From Parerythrobacter_A sp963838735 (GTDB lineage Bacteria; Pseudomonadota; Alphaproteobacteria; Sphingomonadales; Sphingomonadaceae), in NCBI GenBank assembly GCA_963838735.1, contig CAWISG010000004.1, forward strand, positions 62,001 through 126,000: DNA of 64,000 bases. The letters run 5' to 3'. Shown here piece after piece: positions 6,840 through 16,033 of this stretch; the stretch's first letter is position 1; every line of letters begins with the position of its first letter. Below the pieces are notes generated by a model, which had not been told where the DNA came from, did no database searches, and worked only from the letters and a program-made list of their open reading frames with translations. The translations under genes were made by a program, and so were the position numbers.

Positions 6840-9539
6840 ATGTCCATCGGCAAGCGGTTAACGGGACTGCTTCTGCTTAGCACTGCGCTCACCATTCCAG
6901 GCGTTGCATCGGCACAAAGCACAGGGACAGGCGCAGAGGGTTCACCCACTGACGAAACGGCCCGGCAGGATGCCGAAAATCTCGCCGATCAGGTGACGGG
7001 TGTTGATAACACCGACCAGGAAGATGCGTTCGAGCAGCCGGAGATCTCCATTCCCGGCGGCGAGATCATCGTAACCGGTCGCCGTAATCGCGACGTAACG
7101 CGCAGCTCGACGCAAGTCGTTTCGGTCCTTACGAGCGAACAGATCGCACGCACCGGCGAAGGCGACATCGCAGGCGCGCTGGGCCGTGTGACGGGTCTGT
7201 CGGTACAGGGACAGGGCTTTGTCTTCGTTCGCGGCCTTGGCGACCGGTATTCGCTGGCGCTGTTGAACGGGCTGCCCCTGCCCTCGCCCCAACCGCTCAG
7301 CAGGGTGGTGCCGCTCGATATCTTCCCCACCAGTATTGTCGCCAGCTCGCTGGTGCAGAAAACCTATTCGGTCAACTTTCCCGGCGAGTTCGGTGGCGGC
7401 GTCATCAACCTGACCACGCGCGCCGTGCCGGACGAACGCTTCTTCAGGATCAGCGGCAGCATCAGTGGCGACGAACAGACCACGTTCCAGCGCGGCATCG
7501 ACTATTTCGGATCGGACAGCGATTTTACCGGTTTCGACGATGGCACGCGGGATATCCCCCCTGCCTTGCAAAGTTTTTTCGCCAGCGGCGACCGCCTGTC
7601 TGATCCCGGCGTGGACCAGCAGGCCATCCTGCGCCAACTGGGTAATCCCAATCTGGTGTTGACCCAGAACATCGATGAACTGCCCGCCAACTTCTCCGGT
7701 GGCTTTACCGCGGGCGACTCGTTCGATATCGGCGCAGCCCGTCTTGGCGTGATCGCAACCGCTTCCCTATCCAACAAATGGCGTAATCGCTCGATCATAT
7801 CGCAGACGGCGGTCAACGCCGAACTCGATCTCGACACCGATTTCCGGGATTTCGTGACTGACAACCGCATTCTGGTGAACGGCCTCCTCGGTCTGGGGCT
7901 GGAAGTAGGTGACCACCGCTTCCGCTTCACCAATGTCTTCATCCGTGACTCGCTTAAGCAATCGCGTCTGTCGATCGGCGAAGACTTCCAGGACGATGAC
8001 AGCGAATTCCAGCAGGACACCGCCTGGTTCGAACGCCAGCTCTTCGACACGCAGCTGGTGGGCGAACTGGAATTCGGAGAGCTCGATATCGATTTGCGTG
8101 GCGGGTTTGCGCGCACACAGCGCGAAGCACCCTACGAATACAATTTCACCTATGTGCGCACGAACAACGCCAACGATCCGCTTGGTGACCGCTTCCTCAA
8201 CGTGCTTGATCGCCAGACCGGTAGCGCGTCCGTCGCGTTTTCGGACCTTGAAGAAGACCAGTATTTCGGCGGGATCGATATCAGCTATCCGCTGATCGAT
8301 GGCATTCGGCTGTCAGTCGGCTATGCCTATACCGACACCGACCGTTTCTCGACCCGTCGTGAATTCCTGATCAATGCCGATACCAGCTTTCCCGACGGCG
8401 TCGGCGCGTTGCGTCCCGACCTGCTGCTCGGCGATGCGATTATCGATTTCTATGATATCGGTCTCATCGAAAGCACGCAGGCTGACCCGGCCTTCGACGC
8501 CACGCTGACGACACATGGCGCCTATATCAAGGGACTGATCGAACCGACGCTTGGGGTGCTGATCGATATCGGTGTGCGCTATGAAGATGCCGAACAGACT
8601 GTCAGCCCGGTCGAGGTGTTCGCCACCCCCACCAATTCGGCCAGCTCCACGTTCCTGGCGAACGATTACTTCCTGCCTGCCGCCACGATTACCTGGGAAG
8701 CGACCCCGGAATTGCAATTCCGCGTCAACGCCTCGAAAACGATCGCACGGCCGCAGTTCCGCGAATTGATTTTCCAGACCTATTTCAACCCGGAAAACAA
8801 CCGCCAGTTCAACGGTAACCCGAACCTGGTCGACAGCGAGCTGATCAATGCCGAGGCGCGGGCCGAATATTATTTCGGGCGCGGCAACCGCATCTCGCTC
8901 GCTGGGTTCTACAAGGAGATCGACAACCCGATCGAAGTGTTCTCCAGCTTTTCCGACAACGTGCAGATATCCGGTTTCGCCAATGCGCCCAAAGCGCAGC
9001 TTTTTGGCGCGGAATTCGATGTCCAGTACGGCTACGATCTGCTCGATTGGGGCGGCTGGTGGGAAAACAAGCGCATTCTGGCGCTGGTAAATTACACCTT
9101 CACCAATTCGGAATTACAGGTCGGCGCTGACGATGTGGCACAGGTCTTCCCCTTCGCGGAACAGGCCGCGACCAACTTCTTCCGTGACGGCGTATCCCTG
9201 ACCGGACAGTCCGATCACCTTGCTAACGTGCAGATCGGCTTGGAAAACGTCGACTCGCTCCAGCAGTTCACCCTCCTGGCTTCCTATGCGAGCGAGCGTG
9301 TGACCAGCCGCGGTACCGCCAGCCTTCCCGATATTGTGGAAGACCCCGGCTTCCGGCTCGATTTCGTCGCGCGTCAGGGCCTTACGGTTGGTGGTACCGA
9401 CCTCGAGCTCAAGTTCGAAGCCCGCAATCTTACCGGTCGCGATAATTTCGAATTCCAGGAAAACGGCGCGAACCGGATCGAGATCAACACGTTCGACGTC
9501 GGCCAGAGCTTTTCCTTGTCATTGTCCGCCCAGTTCTGA
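6840..9539 (+). CDS. TonB-dependent outer-membrane receptor
   Basis: This 899-residue receptor starts at ATG 6840, with a purine-rich AAAAAAGGGA ribosome site 10-20 bases upstream. A signal peptide ending VASA is followed by an acidic linker, then a plug domain with EIIVTGRRNRD (TonB-box-like region, near residue 77), FVRGLGDRYSLALLNGLPLP and FGGGVINLTTR. The rest is a large beta-barrel ending in ...FSLSLSAQF with a terminal aromatic, as expected for BAM targeting. The plug family (RGLGDRY, PLSRVVPLDIFP) is common in sphingomonads and usually paired with the lipoprotein type seen upstream. The substrate is unknown. The gene ends 10 bp from the convergent DUF2339 gene. Confidence 0.92.
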   Translation: MSIGKRLTGLLLLSTALTIPGVASAQSTGTGAEGSPTDETARQDAENLADQVTGVDNTDQEDAFEQPEISIPGGEIIVTGRRNRDVTRSSTQVVSVLTSEQIARTGEGDIAGALGRVTGLSVQGQGFVFVRGLGDRYSLALLNGLPLPSPQPLSRVVPLDIFPTSIVASSLVQKTYSVNFPGEFGGGVINLTTRAVPDERFFRISGSISGDEQTTFQRGIDYFGSDSDFTGFDDGTRDIPPALQSFFASGDRLSDPGVDQQAILRQLGNPNLVLTQNIDELPANFSGGFTAGDSFDIGAARLGVIATASLSNKWRNRSIISQTAVNAELDLDTDFRDFVTDNRILVNGLLGLGLEVGDHRFRFTNVFIRDSLKQSRLSIGEDFQDDDSEFQQDTAWFERQLFDTQLVGELEFGELDIDLRGGFARTQREAPYEYNFTYVRTNNANDPLGDRFLNVLDRQTGSASVAFSDLEEDQYFGGIDISYPLIDGIRLSVGYAYTDTDRFSTRREFLINADTSFPDGVGALRPDLLLGDAIIDFYDIGLIESTQADPAFDATLTTHGAYIKGLIEPTLGVLIDIGVRYEDAEQTVSPVEVFATPTNSASSTFLANDYFLPAATITWEATPELQFRVNASKTIARPQFRELIFQTYFNPENNRQFNGNPNLVDSELINAEARAEYYFGRGNRISLAGFYKEIDNPIEVFSSFSDNVQISGFANAPKAQLFGAEFDVQYGYDLLDWGGWWENKRILALVNYTFTNSELQVGADDVAQVFPFAEQAATNFFRDGVSLTGQSDHLANVQIGLENVDSLQQFTLLASYASERVTSRGTASLPDIVEDPGFRLDFVARQGLTVGGTDLELKFEARNLTGRDNFEFQENGANRIEINTFDVGQSFSLSLSAQF

Positions 9540-9549
9540 CCGGCATCCG

Positions 9550-12480
9550 TCAGACTGCCGTTTCGGGCGGCGGTTTTGATGCCGCAAGCTGGCGGGTGTA
9601 GAACCAGCCGATACCGATGAGGCTGAAGCCCAGCGCCATGAACGACGCGACCCGCATCAGCCCCTCAAGCCCGGCGGCGTCGAACAGGAATACCTTCAGC
9701 ACCGCTAGCAACATCAGCACCAGCGAACCGATGCGCCATGTCCGGCCAGTGTCGCCGCGACCTTTCGCACGACTGCTCCATAGCAGGAAGCCGACGGCCA
9801 TCACGATGCCGAGCAGCGAACGCAGCAGGTCTTCGGTCTGGCCGACGGGTGGTTCCAGCAGGATGGTTCCGGCAAATACATGACGCAGCGCCGAAAGCGC
9901 AAAAAGCGTCGCGAGCAGCATGGTGCCGCCATCCAGCGCACGGCGGACGCGGTCGGTTTGGGCTAACCTGACCCGTAGAACATACAACGCCCCGAACCCC
10001 ACAGCGTAGCTTGCGGTCAGCAGGTTTGCGCCGACGGGTAAGCCGACTGCCTGCGCCGATGTCAACGGATTGTGCCACCACAGCCCATACAGCGTGAAAT
10101 GCGCCAGCGCAGTCGCGGCAAGAACAGTCGCCAGCCTGTTAGAATCCTGCGGGATGCGCAATGCAGCTACGGCTCCGGCGAGCAGGATAGCCTGCCACAC
10201 GGTCCGCTCCGCCAGCCCATAGGTCACAAACGCCGCCGCGCTTTCGATTGCGAAGACCTGTTTGAAGACGATATGTGCACCGACAGTAAGTGTTGCGAGT
10301 GCGGAAGCTGTTAGTAACGGCCACGTCCCGCCCTGCGCCCTGCGCTGCCACGCCACGCCGACCAATGCCGCACCGAATGGCATGATCCGCAAAAAGGCAT
10401 CGCCTGCGTTTATCGTGGCGGATGTAAGCATCGGCGCGCCTGCGAGGCTTTTCACCGCGAAGGCGAACCAGTCCACCAACGGCACCAATGCCCAAGCACC
10501 TGCCAATGCCGCCGCACTGATGGTTGCGGAGAACCTTCCGGTCCCTTCCGATATCGATAGGAGCAAGGCGACGATCAGTGCAACCATCGCCCACGGCAGC
10601 ACCAGCGCCGACAGGACTTGCGCGAGCAGTCCATAAAAAGCGACAACGGCCAGCGCTTCCATTGCACCACGCAGTTTCGCAGGCGTGTTGTTGCGCAGGG
10701 CCAGCATCAATGGCGGGGCAAGCAGCGCCAGCCAGCGCAGCACCGACGGGGTGCTCCAGCGCCAGCCGTCCGTTTCCATCAGGCGCTCCGCCTCGATATA
10801 ATGCAATCCGTAAACAAGGGCGATGAGGGTGGCCGCGACAGCGGCGACGCATAGGCCGAGCAGGCCGTGCTCGTCCCGCCGCCATGCTAGCACAACCAGC
10901 CCCATCGCTACCGGCGCGATCGCTACTGGTGCCGCCCATGCGGGCACGGCCAATACCGCAGCCGCCGCAAGCAGCATTGCCGCCGCACCTGCGTTCAGTA
11001 ACCGTTTCCAGCCGAATGGGCTGTTATTGTCAGGATAGCGGTACCAGACCACTGCTAATGGGACCACCGCGACCGCGAGCGGCATGGTCGCCAGGCCAAT
11101 TCCGGACCATTCTTCCATGAACCGCAAAACACCGACGCTTGCAAAACCAAGCGCCAGCGCGGCCACTTGCACATGTATTATCGCTGCATCATTGCCGCGC
11201 ACCAGCCGGATCGCAGGTATGACAATGAAGAGCGCAACCATCGCCGCCAGAATCGTCAGGAAGCCGCCGGTCGTCGACCCGGTCCACAGGCCGAGCAGGA
11301 AAAGCCCCGTCAGCCCGGCAAACGCCGCGCCTTCTTGCAAGCGCGCATCGCGCCATGCAAGGCCGGTCAATGCCGCGCCCAGCAACAGGTAAAGCGCCCA
11401 TGCCATTGGAGTGAAGCTCGACAGCGCGACCATCGCCGCCATCTGCGCTGCCGCGACCGCGCCGATGCCTGCGCGCAGCATTGGCGACACATTCGGCCCC
11501 TGCGTAAAAGCCGGGATGACCGCGCCCAGTAGCACGAGATATCCACCGAATACGACAATGTCGGTCAAGCCGGTAATGCCCGATATCAGGATAAGCGCAC
11601 CCCAACCTAGCCCGCCTGCGAGGCTTGCCAGCGCCAGCCAGCTGCGTCCCTGGTTCGCGCCGGCCTTGCTCAGCCCCGCCGTCACCAGCGCCAAATAAAG
11701 CGACAGCAGCCCCAGATTGGGGTCGTCGTTCGATACCAGCAGCGGCGCAGCGAACCCGCCGACAAGGCCGAGGATCGCGGATGGCAAGCCGAAGCGGAAA
11801 GACAGGCCAATGGCTGCTGCCGTTGCCGCCGCCATGCCGGCAAAGGCGATGCCCGTGCCAACCAGGTCGTATCGCGTGCCCGCCATATAGAACGCGCCGT
11901 ACAGCGTGGCGAGACCGGCACCGGCCAGCACTTGACCCACACGCGGGTCGGCAATGCGCAAGGCATTGCGATGCGCAAGTTCGGCAGCAGCGATCAGCCC
12001 CGCGCCAAAGACGAAGCCGAGTGCGACACGGATGGTCGGCCCGAAGAAACCTGCGGCAATTGAATATCGCACCAGGAAGAAACCGGCGACCGCCAGTGCA
12101 ACGCCGCCCGCCCAGATTGGAAGTAGCCGACCGAACAGGTTCTCGAAATCGATGCTAGGCAGTTTGAAGGTCGGCGTTTCGAATTTGGGCAGCGTGCGCT
12201 TCGACGCGCCCTTCCGGCCTGGTGCCGGTTGTTTCGCCACGATCGGGGCAAAGGACGTGCTCATGGCGGGAACGGCACTATGTGTGCGGTCTTCATTTGG
12301 CACTGCCTGCGGCTTGTCCTCAGCCGTCGAAGTCGAGGCATCCCACCCGGTTTGGGCCGTGGCAGGTCGATCAATCGGCAGTTGCAGTCGCAGAAACTGC
12401 ATCTGTTGTAATATCGCGGTCTGGCGCCGCCACAGGACGGCGACGGCAACGCCCAAAAACAAGAGTATCAGTTCGGTCAT
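9550..12480 (-). CDS. DUF2339 polytopic inner-membrane protein
   Basis: This is a protein of about 976 residues dominated by roughly two dozen hydrophobic segments. One N-terminal membrane helix (MTELILLFLGVAVAVLW) is followed by a soluble linker of about 100 residues (rich in P, T, A and K), then continuous membrane segments beginning near LLPIWAGGVALAVAGFFLVRY. This is the architecture of the DUF2339 family, whose function is not known. The start at 12480 was chosen because the membrane helix begins there; the frame stays open to 12591 but would cross the operator region. It is divergent from a TetR regulator and probably controlled by it. Confidence 0.85.
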   Translation of the reverse strand: MTELILLFLGVAVAVLWRRQTAILQQMQFLRLQLPIDRPATAQTGWDASTSTAEDKPQAVPNEDRTHSAVPAMSTSFAPIVAKQPAPGRKGASKRTLPKFETPTFKLPSIDFENLFGRLLPIWAGGVALAVAGFFLVRYSIAAGFFGPTIRVALGFVFGAGLIAAAELAHRNALRIADPRVGQVLAGAGLATLYGAFYMAGTRYDLVGTGIAFAGMAAATAAAIGLSFRFGLPSAILGLVGGFAAPLLVSNDDPNLGLLSLYLALVTAGLSKAGANQGRSWLALASLAGGLGWGALILISGITGLTDIVVFGGYLVLLGAVIPAFTQGPNVSPMLRAGIGAVAAAQMAAMVALSSFTPMAWALYLLLGAALTGLAWRDARLQEGAAFAGLTGLFLLGLWTGSTTGGFLTILAAMVALFIVIPAIRLVRGNDAAIIHVQVAALALGFASVGVLRFMEEWSGIGLATMPLAVAVVPLAVVWYRYPDNNSPFGWKRLLNAGAAAMLLAAAAVLAVPAWAAPVAIAPVAMGLVVLAWRRDEHGLLGLCVAAVAATLIALVYGLHYIEAERLMETDGWRWSTPSVLRWLALLAPPLMLALRNNTPAKLRGAMEALAVVAFYGLLAQVLSALVLPWAMVALIVALLLSISEGTGRFSATISAAALAGAWALVPLVDWFAFAVKSLAGAPMLTSATINAGDAFLRIMPFGAALVGVAWQRRAQGGTWPLLTASALATLTVGAHIVFKQVFAIESAAAFVTYGLAERTVWQAILLAGAVAALRIPQDSNRLATVLAATALAHFTLYGLWWHNPLTSAQAVGLPVGANLLTASYAVGFGALYVLRVRLAQTDRVRRALDGGTMLLATLFALSALRHVFAGTILLEPPVGQTEDLLRSLLGIVMAVGFLLWSSRAKGRGDTGRTWRIGSLVLMLLAVLKVFLFDAAGLEGLMRVASFMALGFSLIGIGWFYTRQLAASKPPPETAV

Positions 12481-12528
12481 ACCGGTTCCGCCAGTTCCTG
12501 CATCGCGCCACATGCCTCTAGTCCTAAA

Positions 12529-12565
12529 TTGAACACTGTTCAATAACGAAAATAGACAGTGTTCA
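12529..12565. promoter_or_regulatory. Palindromic operator in the DUF2339/TetR divergent control region
   Basis: TTGAACACTGTTCAA at 12529-12543 is a perfect 7+1+7 palindrome. A second copy of the core, ACAGTGTTCA, occurs in inverted order at 12556-12565, just before the TetR start at 12590. The size and symmetry fit a TetR-family operator, and the position allows control of both divergent genes. Confidence 0.7.
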
Positions 12566-12589
12566 GTTTTGCGGCTAGCGGTCCGATGC

Positions 12590-13210
12590 ATGGGCCGCCG
12601 TTCCGATCACACCCCTGCCGAGCTGCGTGCGCTTTTGATCGGGGAGGGACTTACGTTGATGTCGGAGACGGGCTTGTCTGGCTTTTCCGGACGCGCGGTG
12701 GCCAAGCGTGTGGGATATTCTGTCGGTACAATCTACAACGTGTTCGGATCGCTCGACAATTTCGTACTCGCCATCAATACGCGCACCTTCAGCCTGTGGG
12801 TTAATCATCTGTCCGCCGCGCTTGCGACAAGCGGGGAGGACCGCATCGCAACTCTGGTACGCGGGTATTTCGGTTTCGCGCAGGCGCACCCGCGTCTGTG
12901 GGCGGCAATTTACGAACACCGGTTGCCCGAAGGATCCGCGCTTAGCGAACCGGACTTGGTTGAGCGCAGCCGCCTGACCGATTTGGTCGAGCGCGAAATT
13001 TCCGCAGTACTTCCCGCACCGTGCACTGGACTACCTGCAACGGACCTGTCGCGCCTTGCCCGCTCGCTTATCGCCGGGGTGCATGGCCATTGCAGCTACG
13101 TCGTCAGCGGCAGCTTCGCGCTGATGGAAGAGCCCGATCCGGTCGAAAGCGCGTTGGCCCGCGTGCGGGAATCGCTGAAATGCCACGGCGCGGACATTAC
13201 GGCAGACTAG
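12590..13210 (+). CDS. TetR/AcrR-family transcriptional regulator
   Basis: This regulator has 206 residues. The N-terminal DNA-binding domain shows the family pattern: FSGRAVAKRVGYSVGTIYNVFGSLDNFVLA (near residues 38-66) is the helix-turn-helix plus the tyrosine/phenylalanine region of helix 3-4. The C-terminal helical ligand-binding domain has no recognisable specificity. ATG 12590 is preferred because the in-frame codons before it overlap the operator. It probably represses itself and the divergent DUF2339 gene. Confidence 0.88.
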   Translation: MGRRSDHTPAELRALLIGEGLTLMSETGLSGFSGRAVAKRVGYSVGTIYNVFGSLDNFVLAINTRTFSLWVNHLSAALATSGEDRIATLVRGYFGFAQAHPRLWAAIYEHRLPEGSALSEPDLVERSRLTDLVEREISAVLPAPCTGLPATDLSRLARSLIAGVHGHCSYVVSGSFALMEEPDPVESALARVRESLKCHGADITAD

Positions 13211-13266
13211 GAAAATCAAAGCTTTCCGACCGGAACCCGATGCCATGCCAGACGGTTCGATATCAC

Positions 13267-14031
13267 ATGACTAATGACATTTCCGAATTTCCCAATACCG
13301 GACGCTTCCTTGCAGGTCGGCTTCGCCACGCGATGACGGCGCGCGAGAAGAATGTGCTGGAAGGGCTGGTCGAGCGGGTCGAAACCTTTGAAGATGACGA
13401 ACGCATTCTGAAACGCGGCGCGATGTGCGAATATTCGACCATGCTGATCGAAGGGTTCGCAGTGCGCACCATAGATGAAAACGGCAACAGATACGTCGTC
13501 AGTGTGCAGACACCGGGCGATTTTATGGACCTGCACAGTTTTGCGCTAAAGCGGCTGGATCACAATCTGGTGGCCATTGGCACGGTCAAGGTCGGCATTG
13601 TTTCCCATGCCGCGCTTTCCACCATGATGGACGCCGAACCGCACCTCTCGCGCCTATTCTGGTTCTCGACATTGCTAGATGCAGCGATCCATCGGCAATG
13701 GATTTTGAAATTGCACCAGTTGAAAGCCAGTCGCCGGACGGCGCATTTGCTGGCGGAAATCTGGCAGCGGCTGGAGCATGTGGGGCTGGCGTTACCCGAT
13801 GGTTTTGCATCTCCCCTGACGCAATCGGACCTGGCCGAAATGTGTGGTACTACATCGATCCACATGAACCGTTCGCTGGGCGAACTGCGTCGCAAAGGCA
13901 TTGCGGATTTCAAACGGGGCAGGCTTGTGTGCAACACACGCGCATTGCTGGAAAAGACAGGTGATTTCGATCCGGCCTATCTTTACGCTACCGGCGAGTT
14001 GGCCCCCGGTAACGCGCTCGACCCGAAGTGA
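13267..14031 (+). CDS. Crp/Fnr-family transcriptional regulator
   Basis: This 254-residue regulator has an N-terminal cyclic-nucleotide-binding-like beta-roll (ILKRGAMCEYSTMLIEGFAVR, VQTPGDFMDLHSFAL) and a C-terminal helix-turn-helix (LTQSDLAEMCGTTSIHMNRSLGELRRKGI). The four-cysteine [4Fe-4S] arrangement of Fnr is absent, so oxygen sensing of the Fnr type is unlikely. The usual cAMP-binding arginine/serine signature is not evident either. The start could instead be ATG 13240, nine codons earlier. The gene converges with the flavin reductase gene 10 bp away. Targets are unknown. Confidence 0.88.
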   Translation: MTNDISEFPNTGRFLAGRLRHAMTAREKNVLEGLVERVETFEDDERILKRGAMCEYSTMLIEGFAVRTIDENGNRYVVSVQTPGDFMDLHSFALKRLDHNLVAIGTVKVGIVSHAALSTMMDAEPHLSRLFWFSTLLDAAIHRQWILKLHQLKASRRTAHLLAEIWQRLEHVGLALPDGFASPLTQSDLAEMCGTTSIHMNRSLGELRRKGIADFKRGRLVCNTRALLEKTGDFDPAYLYATGELAPGNALDPK

Positions 14032-14041
14032 TGCCGTTTAT

Positions 14042-14578
14042 CTAGTCGATTGCGCCGAAACGCGCAAAGCCGCCTTCCATCCATCCGAGCGGGTCGACAT
14101 CGCCCGACACGGTGTCTTCGGCACGCAGTTGCACATCGTAAACATCGCCGACAAACAGTTCGTGACTGCCATGGACCAGCGTGTTCTCCACGCGGCAAAA
14201 AAGGTTGGCGGTCGCGACCGGCAGGAACGGTATGCGATCGGCAAACTTCCAGGCTGCTCCGGCAAAACGCCGGGCGCGCAGTGACGGAGTTGAAAATGGC
14301 TTCACCAGAGCACGCTGGTCTGTACCCAACAGATTGATACAGAACCGCCCCGTGTCCTCGATGGAAGCGTGACAGGCGGACTGCCGGTTTACCGCGACCA
14401 GCATGGAGGGTGGCTCCATCGCAACCGGAATGACGGCGGACGCCACCATGCCTGCCGGTCCGTCAGTGGCACTGTCGTGCGTGGTGATGAGCGAAACCGG
14501 CCCGGGCAATCGCCGCATGGCAAAACGGAGGCGTTCGGCAAGCGTGTTTGATGCATTGTGGAAGGACGCGGCGGTCAT
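14042..14578 (-). CDS. Flavin reductase-like (FMN-binding) domain protein
   Basis: This 178-residue protein belongs to the flavin reductase (FlaRed/HpaC-type) fold, a split-barrel enzyme that supplies reduced FMN or FAD to monooxygenases. Family marks are RRLPGPVSLITT near residue 22, GMVASAVIPVAMEPPSMLVAVNRQS (the flavin-contact strand), FCINLLG, and the late HELFVGDVYDVQ with the conserved histidine. The partner oxygenase is not adjacent. The gene is divergent from ribB (riboflavin synthesis) across a 28-bp palindrome, which suggests coordinated control of flavin supply and use. Confidence 0.85.
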   Translation of the reverse strand: MTAASFHNASNTLAERLRFAMRRLPGPVSLITTHDSATDGPAGMVASAVIPVAMEPPSMLVAVNRQSACHASIEDTGRFCINLLGTDQRALVKPFSTPSLRARRFAGAAWKFADRIPFLPVATANLFCRVENTLVHGSHELFVGDVYDVQLRAEDTVSGDVDPLGWMEGGFARFGAID

Positions 14579-14636
14579 GCGTATTATCTAGAACCAACGG
14601 TCCTGCCGTTCAAGCGCGAACAGGCGTTACCCCTAG

Positions 14637-14664
14637 AGGCATTCACATTGCAATGTGAATGCCT
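14637..14664. promoter_or_regulatory. 28-bp perfect palindrome between flavin reductase and ribB genes
   Basis: AGGCATTCACATTG at 14637-14650 is followed directly by its exact reverse complement to 14664, with no spacer. It lies 38 bp before the ribB start and 58 bp before the flavin reductase start. The lack of a loop favours a protein-binding operator over an RNA hairpin. It is not a CRP-type TGTGA-N6-TCACA site; the half-sites point the other way. Confidence 0.7.
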
Positions 14665-14702
14665 GCTTGACGAATCACATCATCGTTTCGATATTTGTTG
14701 TC

Positions 14703-16010
14703 ATGACCGAACTCTCTATACAGAACCGTATCCGTGCTCTGGTCGATGCCCGTGCCATGTCCCGTTCCGCGATTGCGCGCGCTGCCGGACTTCATGCCAA
14801 TTCGCTGCGCGATTGTACTGAGGAACACTGGAATCCGACGGCGGAAACGCTGGCAAAGCTTGACGCTTTCTTGACTGCCAACGATGACCGTCCCGTGCTG
14901 GCAACGGTGGAGGAAATTGTTGAGGAAGCCCGCAATGGGCGGATGTTCGTGTTGGTCGATGACGAGGATCGCGAGAACGAGGGCGATCTGGTCATTCCGG
15001 CTCAGATGGCGACGCCCGCTGCCATCAATTTCATGGCAACGCATGGCCGGGGGCTGATTTGCCTGTCGATGACACGCCGCCGGTGCCAGCAGCTTGGTCT
15101 GGAACCGATGAGCCAGAACAATAGGACGCGGCATGAAACCGCTTTCACCACCAGCATCGAAGCGCGCGAGGGTGTGACTACCGGCATCAGCGCGGGCGAC
15201 CGGGCGCGCACGATCAGCGTGGCAATCGACGCGACACGCGGGCGCGACGATATCGTGACACCGGGTCATGTCTTCCCGCTGATCGCCCGCGATGGCGGCG
15301 TGCTGGTGCGTGCCGGACACACCGAAGCGGCGGTCGATATCTCGCGGCTCGCCGGCCTGAACCCGTCGGGCGTGATATGCGAAATCATGAACGAAGACGG
15401 CACGATGGCGCGGATGGACGATCTCATCGCCTTCGCCCGAAAACACGATTTGAAGATCGGCACCATCCGCGATCTCATCGCCTATCGCCGCAGCCACGAC
15501 CACATCGTCGAAAAGAAAGCCGAAAGCCGTTTCGCCAGCCGGTTCGGCGGCAAATGGAATGCGGCGACGTATCACAACACCGCAACCGGCGATGAAACGC
15601 TGGCGCTGACGCTGGGTCACATCGACTCCGCCAAGCCGACCCTGGTGCGGATGCACCTGCTGAATTTGTTCGACGATGTATTCGGCGAGGAAAGCGCGCG
15701 TGGCGGCATGCTCGAACGCTCGATGGCCACAATTGCAAACGAAGGCGCAGGTGTCATCGTGGTCATCAACAAAAGCAGCGGTCGCAACCTGAGCGCCATG
15801 ACGCAGGCTCACAGTAGCGCACGTAGCGAAACCGGAAGTCCGGCACCCAAACCCGATATCGAAGAATTCCGCGACTACGGCGTCGGCGCGCAAATCCTGG
15901 CCGAGCTCGGCGTGCAGGACATGGAACTGCTCACCAATTCCCAGCAGTCTCTCGTAGCGCTGGAAGGCTACGGGCTGAGCATCGTCGGGCACCGCGCTTT
16001 TGAGGACTAG
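14703..16010 (+). CDS. ribB: 3,4-dihydroxy-2-butanone-4-phosphate synthase (RibBA-like, with HTH-like leader)
   Basis: This 435-residue protein has three parts. Residues 1-60 look like a small helix-turn-helix (SRSAIARAAGLHANSLRDC, then PTAETLAKLDAFL). Residues 65-270 are a DHBP synthase that converts ribulose-5-phosphate to the four-carbon riboflavin precursor: it has the acidic loop DDEDRENEGDLV, THGRGLICL, RHETAFTTSIEAREGVTTGIS and GHVFPL. The C-terminal third corresponds to GTP cyclohydrolase II but lacks the three zinc-binding cysteines, so only the RibB activity is expected. ATG 14703 is chosen because an earlier in-frame start would overlap the palindrome. Confidence 0.9.
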   Translation: MTELSIQNRIRALVDARAMSRSAIARAAGLHANSLRDCTEEHWNPTAETLAKLDAFLTANDDRPVLATVEEIVEEARNGRMFVLVDDEDRENEGDLVIPAQMATPAAINFMATHGRGLICLSMTRRRCQQLGLEPMSQNNRTRHETAFTTSIEAREGVTTGISAGDRARTISVAIDATRGRDDIVTPGHVFPLIARDGGVLVRAGHTEAAVDISRLAGLNPSGVICEIMNEDGTMARMDDLIAFARKHDLKIGTIRDLIAYRRSHDHIVEKKAESRFASRFGGKWNAATYHNTATGDETLALTLGHIDSAKPTLVRMHLLNLFDDVFGEESARGGMLERSMATIANEGAGVIVVINKSSGRNLSAMTQAHSSARSETGSPAPKPDIEEFRDYGVGAQILAELGVQDMELLTNSQQSLVALEGYGLSIVGHRAFED

Positions 16011-16033
16011 CCACATGGGTCCTTCCGCGTTCC

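Noticed and set aside
13021..13266. N-terminal extension of the Crp/Fnr protein
   Set aside because: It lies within the TetR gene in another frame and reads as low-complexity arginine-rich text.
14579..14702. FMN riboswitch upstream of ribB
   Set aside because: The region is only 124 nt, and the conserved RFN element motifs were not found; a palindrome occupies part of it.
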